Shown piece by piece: positions 7,346-10,252 of a stretch of 10,252 nt of DNA. Where the stretch lies: the NCBI GenBank assembly GCA_003024985.2, contig PXIH01S0030956.1. The stretch is one strand, 5' to 3'. This stretch comes from Euperipatoides rowelli. Taxonomy: Eukaryota > Onychophora > Udeonychophora > Euonychophora > Peripatopsidae. The position numbers were made by a program, and so were the translations under genes. Under the pieces are notes generated by a model, which ran no database searches, was not told the origin of the DNA, and was given only the letters and a program-made list of their open reading frames with translations. The stretch's first letter is position 1; each line of letters begins with the position of its first letter.

Positions 7346-10160
7346 CTTTTTTTTAAATGAATTTATTGTAATCTGATTGCAAAATATATACCATCCTAGG
7401 CATATTTTTAATTACTTTTTAATTTAGACTTTTATTGCAATCAAAACTTATAGTATTTGTTTAAATTTATTTCATTTGGGCCAACATTATTTTAAAAAAG
7501 TTTGTGTTATGGGGAAGTAAATCAATGTAGTTTTGTAGGGAATTTTTTCACATAAATAAAAATAAACATTGTATACCAAAAAGGAATAGAGATTGAGAAA
7601 AGGAAAAGATATGAAAATATGTTTTTGATGTATAGTTTACATCTATACGTTGTAAAATATCATTTACACCAATTTTCTAAAACTGACTGGTAGCAGTTAA
7701 TATTTAATAATTGATTGTTGCTTTTCTAATTTTAATGAATTTAAATGAATAGTAAATTATTCATGAAATACAGTATATAACTTTCAGACATCCAACTCCT
7801 GCATTAGTATTTGAACTCAGGTCTCTAGAGAAAATTAAAAATGCATACTATTATTTTAACCTCCATTACATATTAAATTTTCATTATCTGCCACTATATC
7901 TGACAATGACATATCTCTTCTTTGATGCTAATCTGCACTTTCCATTCCTCGCTTTCATCTAATAAAATATTCTCCCATCCTCTCTAAACTTGTCCTCATT
8001 TATTTCAATTAGAGATATTACAAATCTAAAGAACTTTTATCAATATGACAAGATTTAGATCACAGGAATTAGAATTAATGACTTTCTTAGTTGTAGATCA
8101 ATTTTCTTTATGACTGTATTAAAAAATTCAATTATTAATAATTAACTTTATGATAAAAATTGATCATTTTTACAGATCAGAGGTTAGAATGTTTATTCCA
8201 AACTAAGAATACATTTGGTGAAAATTCAAATTTTGATTTTATTTATTTTTTTAAATGCTTTATACATAATCTGTAAAAGACAATATCTGTTGTTATATTG
8301 TTGATAGTAAATTAATCTTAACTGAACTCAATGGAAACATTTGGATATTAAACCGTTTCATCACTTGTCATGCTTAGCATATATTGGTAGTGTTTAAAAT
8401 AATTTGGTCATTAATTCCACAATATTGTTACTAATATTATTTAATCTTTGATTATAATATCACATGATTAATAACGTTACCAGTGTTCAAAGTCAATTAA
8501 ACATTTTGCAATATCCCATGAATATATTAAAAGGTGTTCTAGTTATTTTAACTTGTTGGTTTGAGGATTACGGTATATATTTTGTTGATTACACTAATTG
8601 CTTACACTGTAATTTTCTACATTTTAAGAACATTTTACTAATTTTTTTTTTTATTCTTAAATTCTGAATATAAAACCAAGTTGTCAAAACATAGCAAGTT
8701 CTTTTGCAGCAACAAAAATCTTTATTTGAAGATTGTGTGTTGATTCCAACTGAAAATGGAGCAAATATTTCTTTTTCTGCTCCATTATTTTCTTTTTATA
8801 TAACAATTGTTAATAATTCAAATCAATTGTCAACAAAGATCTAAATGAACTGCCAAAAGTAGGCAAACTCTGACCACCCAAAACTCTTTGTCCACTCACA
8901 TCAGACTATAAAGCTCATTTAATTGAGAATAACTTTTGTTCTCTTTCTGTATCTTTTATATGTTCCTACTAAGTCATTTCTTTGTCACTAAAAATGAAAA
9001 ATGGATTTGACAACTAAATAAAGCATTAGTTCAGGCCTACTAAAGAGCAGATGGACATCCTGAGAGCAAAGACTTGCTGTTATTAGAAGAATCATTCTCT
9101 CAAGCTCCAATTAAAGGAAAATAAAGTATAATACATCAAAGAAAAAATCTATGAAAAACACTCACATATTAAAGAAATAATCTAAAAAAAAGTGAAAATA
9201 AATTATCAAATTGAATTAGTTATATTAATTACATAAAAATAAAAGTTATAATAATAGGACAAAATTAATCTGATTTTAATTATCATGATTCATGAAATTA
9301 TATTGGCAAAGTAATTTTTTTTTCAATAGTCTGCCTTTCTAGACCATCCTTAGCAACAAAGCATGAAATCCCTCCCCCCACACACATATAAAATTTCTAG
9401 CTTGCAAGTCTCATCCAATTACTTTTTGTCCAAAATTATGAATTATTTTAGCTTTTCAGTCATATGCTAAAAACTAGTGGAAAACTTATGTGTGGGTGGA
9501 TTAATTTTAACCAACTAATTCTCACAATTATTAGTTATTTTTTGACTATGTATGGAGCAAAATATTTGTTAGGATTAAGAAAATGAACCTAATGTTATCT
9601 ACCATCTTGAATTAATATGATAAACAATTGTCTAAAATAATCATAAAACAGCACCATTTAAATAAAATATGGTCCATTAATAATGGGTAGAGAAAATACA
9701 TTTGATCTTTGATTGTTGATCTGTTATCTTGATTCAATAACGCTAACATTTATTTAAAATATTCATAAAAATTCATGATTCATTAGAATAATTGTTAGAT
9801 TCACTAATTAATAGAGGAGTACAAAGTTGACCTACGAAAACCAAACAATTTTTGACTTATTTCAGTCAGACCTCAGACCAAACATTTATCAGACTGTAGA
9901 GAAAAGTGAATTGCAGTACTTTACAATACATCATCTTGTATGACAATTAAAATTTTATACTTTCTTTAAAAATTCAAGAATTTAAAAGAAACATCTGTTC
10001 CACTAATGATTAGAAATGTCTTCCTCCCCTCCTTAAGAGTCGCAAGTATATTAGACATCTTGAATCAGTATGGCCGATAAATTTGATAATGCTGTGGCCT
10101 CTATATACTTTTTAAATACACATGTGTGTATAATTGCATAGTGATCAAATCATACACTAG
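7346..10160. other. Long AT-rich non-coding stretch
   Basis: Roughly 2.8 kb with no gene that I can support. The only ATG frame of note (8464-8667) translates to a Leu/Ile/Phe-rich product typical of AT-rich noise. Small features include the 14-bp perfect palindrome AATTATTAATAATT at 8130-8143, the symmetrical TCATGATTCATGA at 9283-9295, a related attcatgattcatt at 9771-9784, a short CCCCCCACACACACATATA tract near 9373-9390, and an ACACATGTGT palindrome near 10118. None is clearly functional. Confidence 0.6.
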
Positions 10161-10167
10161 CCTTTTC

Positions 10168-10247
10168 CACTCCAATGGCGATTGAGAATCGCCATTTTTA
10201 ATTTAGTAGTTGCACTCCAAAGTCGATTCTAAATCGCCATTTTCATT
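10168..10247. repeat. Two tandem 45-bp hairpin units at the window edge
   Basis: Unit 1 has CACTCC (10168-10173), then AATGGCGATT (10174-10183), GAG, and AATCGCCATT (10187-10196): a perfect 10-bp stem with a 3-nt spacer. Unit 2, exactly 45 bp later, has CACTCC (10213-10218), AAAGTCGATT, CTA, and AATCGCCATT (10232-10241): the same design with 8 of 10 pairs kept. The shared lead (CACTCC), right arm and following TTTT show a tandem duplication. The window ends 5 bp after unit 2, so the array may continue. Confidence 0.85.
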
Positions 10248-10252
10248 TCCTT

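Noticed and set aside
8464-8667. 67-codon ATG frame with a hydrophobic, Phe/Leu/Ile-rich end
   Set aside because: The hydrophobic tail comes from T-rich DNA (a T run at about 8642-8652), not from a credible membrane segment. There is no supporting context.
10174-10196. Bacterial-type intrinsic terminator
   Set aside because: A perfect stem followed by T residues has that look, but it is repeated in tandem, the surroundings contain no genes, and the window appears eukaryotic.

Overview
The window looks like AT-rich, non-coding nuclear DNA from a eukaryote, most likely an invertebrate metazoan. A mollusc such as a cephalopod would fit, but that is a guess from base composition and repeat style; no gene or recognised transposon confirms it. 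I find no protein-coding gene, rRNA or tRNA. The open frames present are all short (75 codons or fewer), mostly without family resemblance, and stops are dense in all six frames. The window is best read as intergenic or deep intronic sequence shaped by repeats.

Layout: 1-280 is simple AT-rich sequence. 281-720 is a less AT-rich, unidentified segment, possibly an old coding or transposon remnant, ending at a CA microsatellite (724-774). Two diverged copies of a ~245 bp segment follow (about 783-1030 and 1136-1380), about 351 bp apart. Next is a compact ~120 bp foldback element (1421-1539) built round a perfect 9-bp stem with a 4-nt loop.

From about 1700 to 5400 runs the dominant feature, a ~3.7 kb tandem array of a ~48 bp unit, roughly 75-80 copies. 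It is organised at three levels: the ~48 bp monomer, a ~140 bp three-monomer cassette, and a higher-order block seen in three copies (2466-3300, 3301-3940, 4321-5005). The unit carries nested short palindromes and, mainly in the second half, repeated TGAGTCA heptamers identical to the AP-1/bZIP consensus.

Beyond the array, 5400-7190 and 7345-10160 are AT-rich and featureless apart from isolated palindromes. One GC-richer island (7190-7345) interrupts them and may be an old SINE-like insertion. The window ends in two tandem 45-bp hairpin units (10168-10247), the first with perfect 10-bp arms; they may begin another repeat that continues past the edge.

No genes can be shown to work together here. 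The main interest is the evolution and possible protein-binding or RNA-folding capacity of the palindromic satellite, and the small foldback elements around it.
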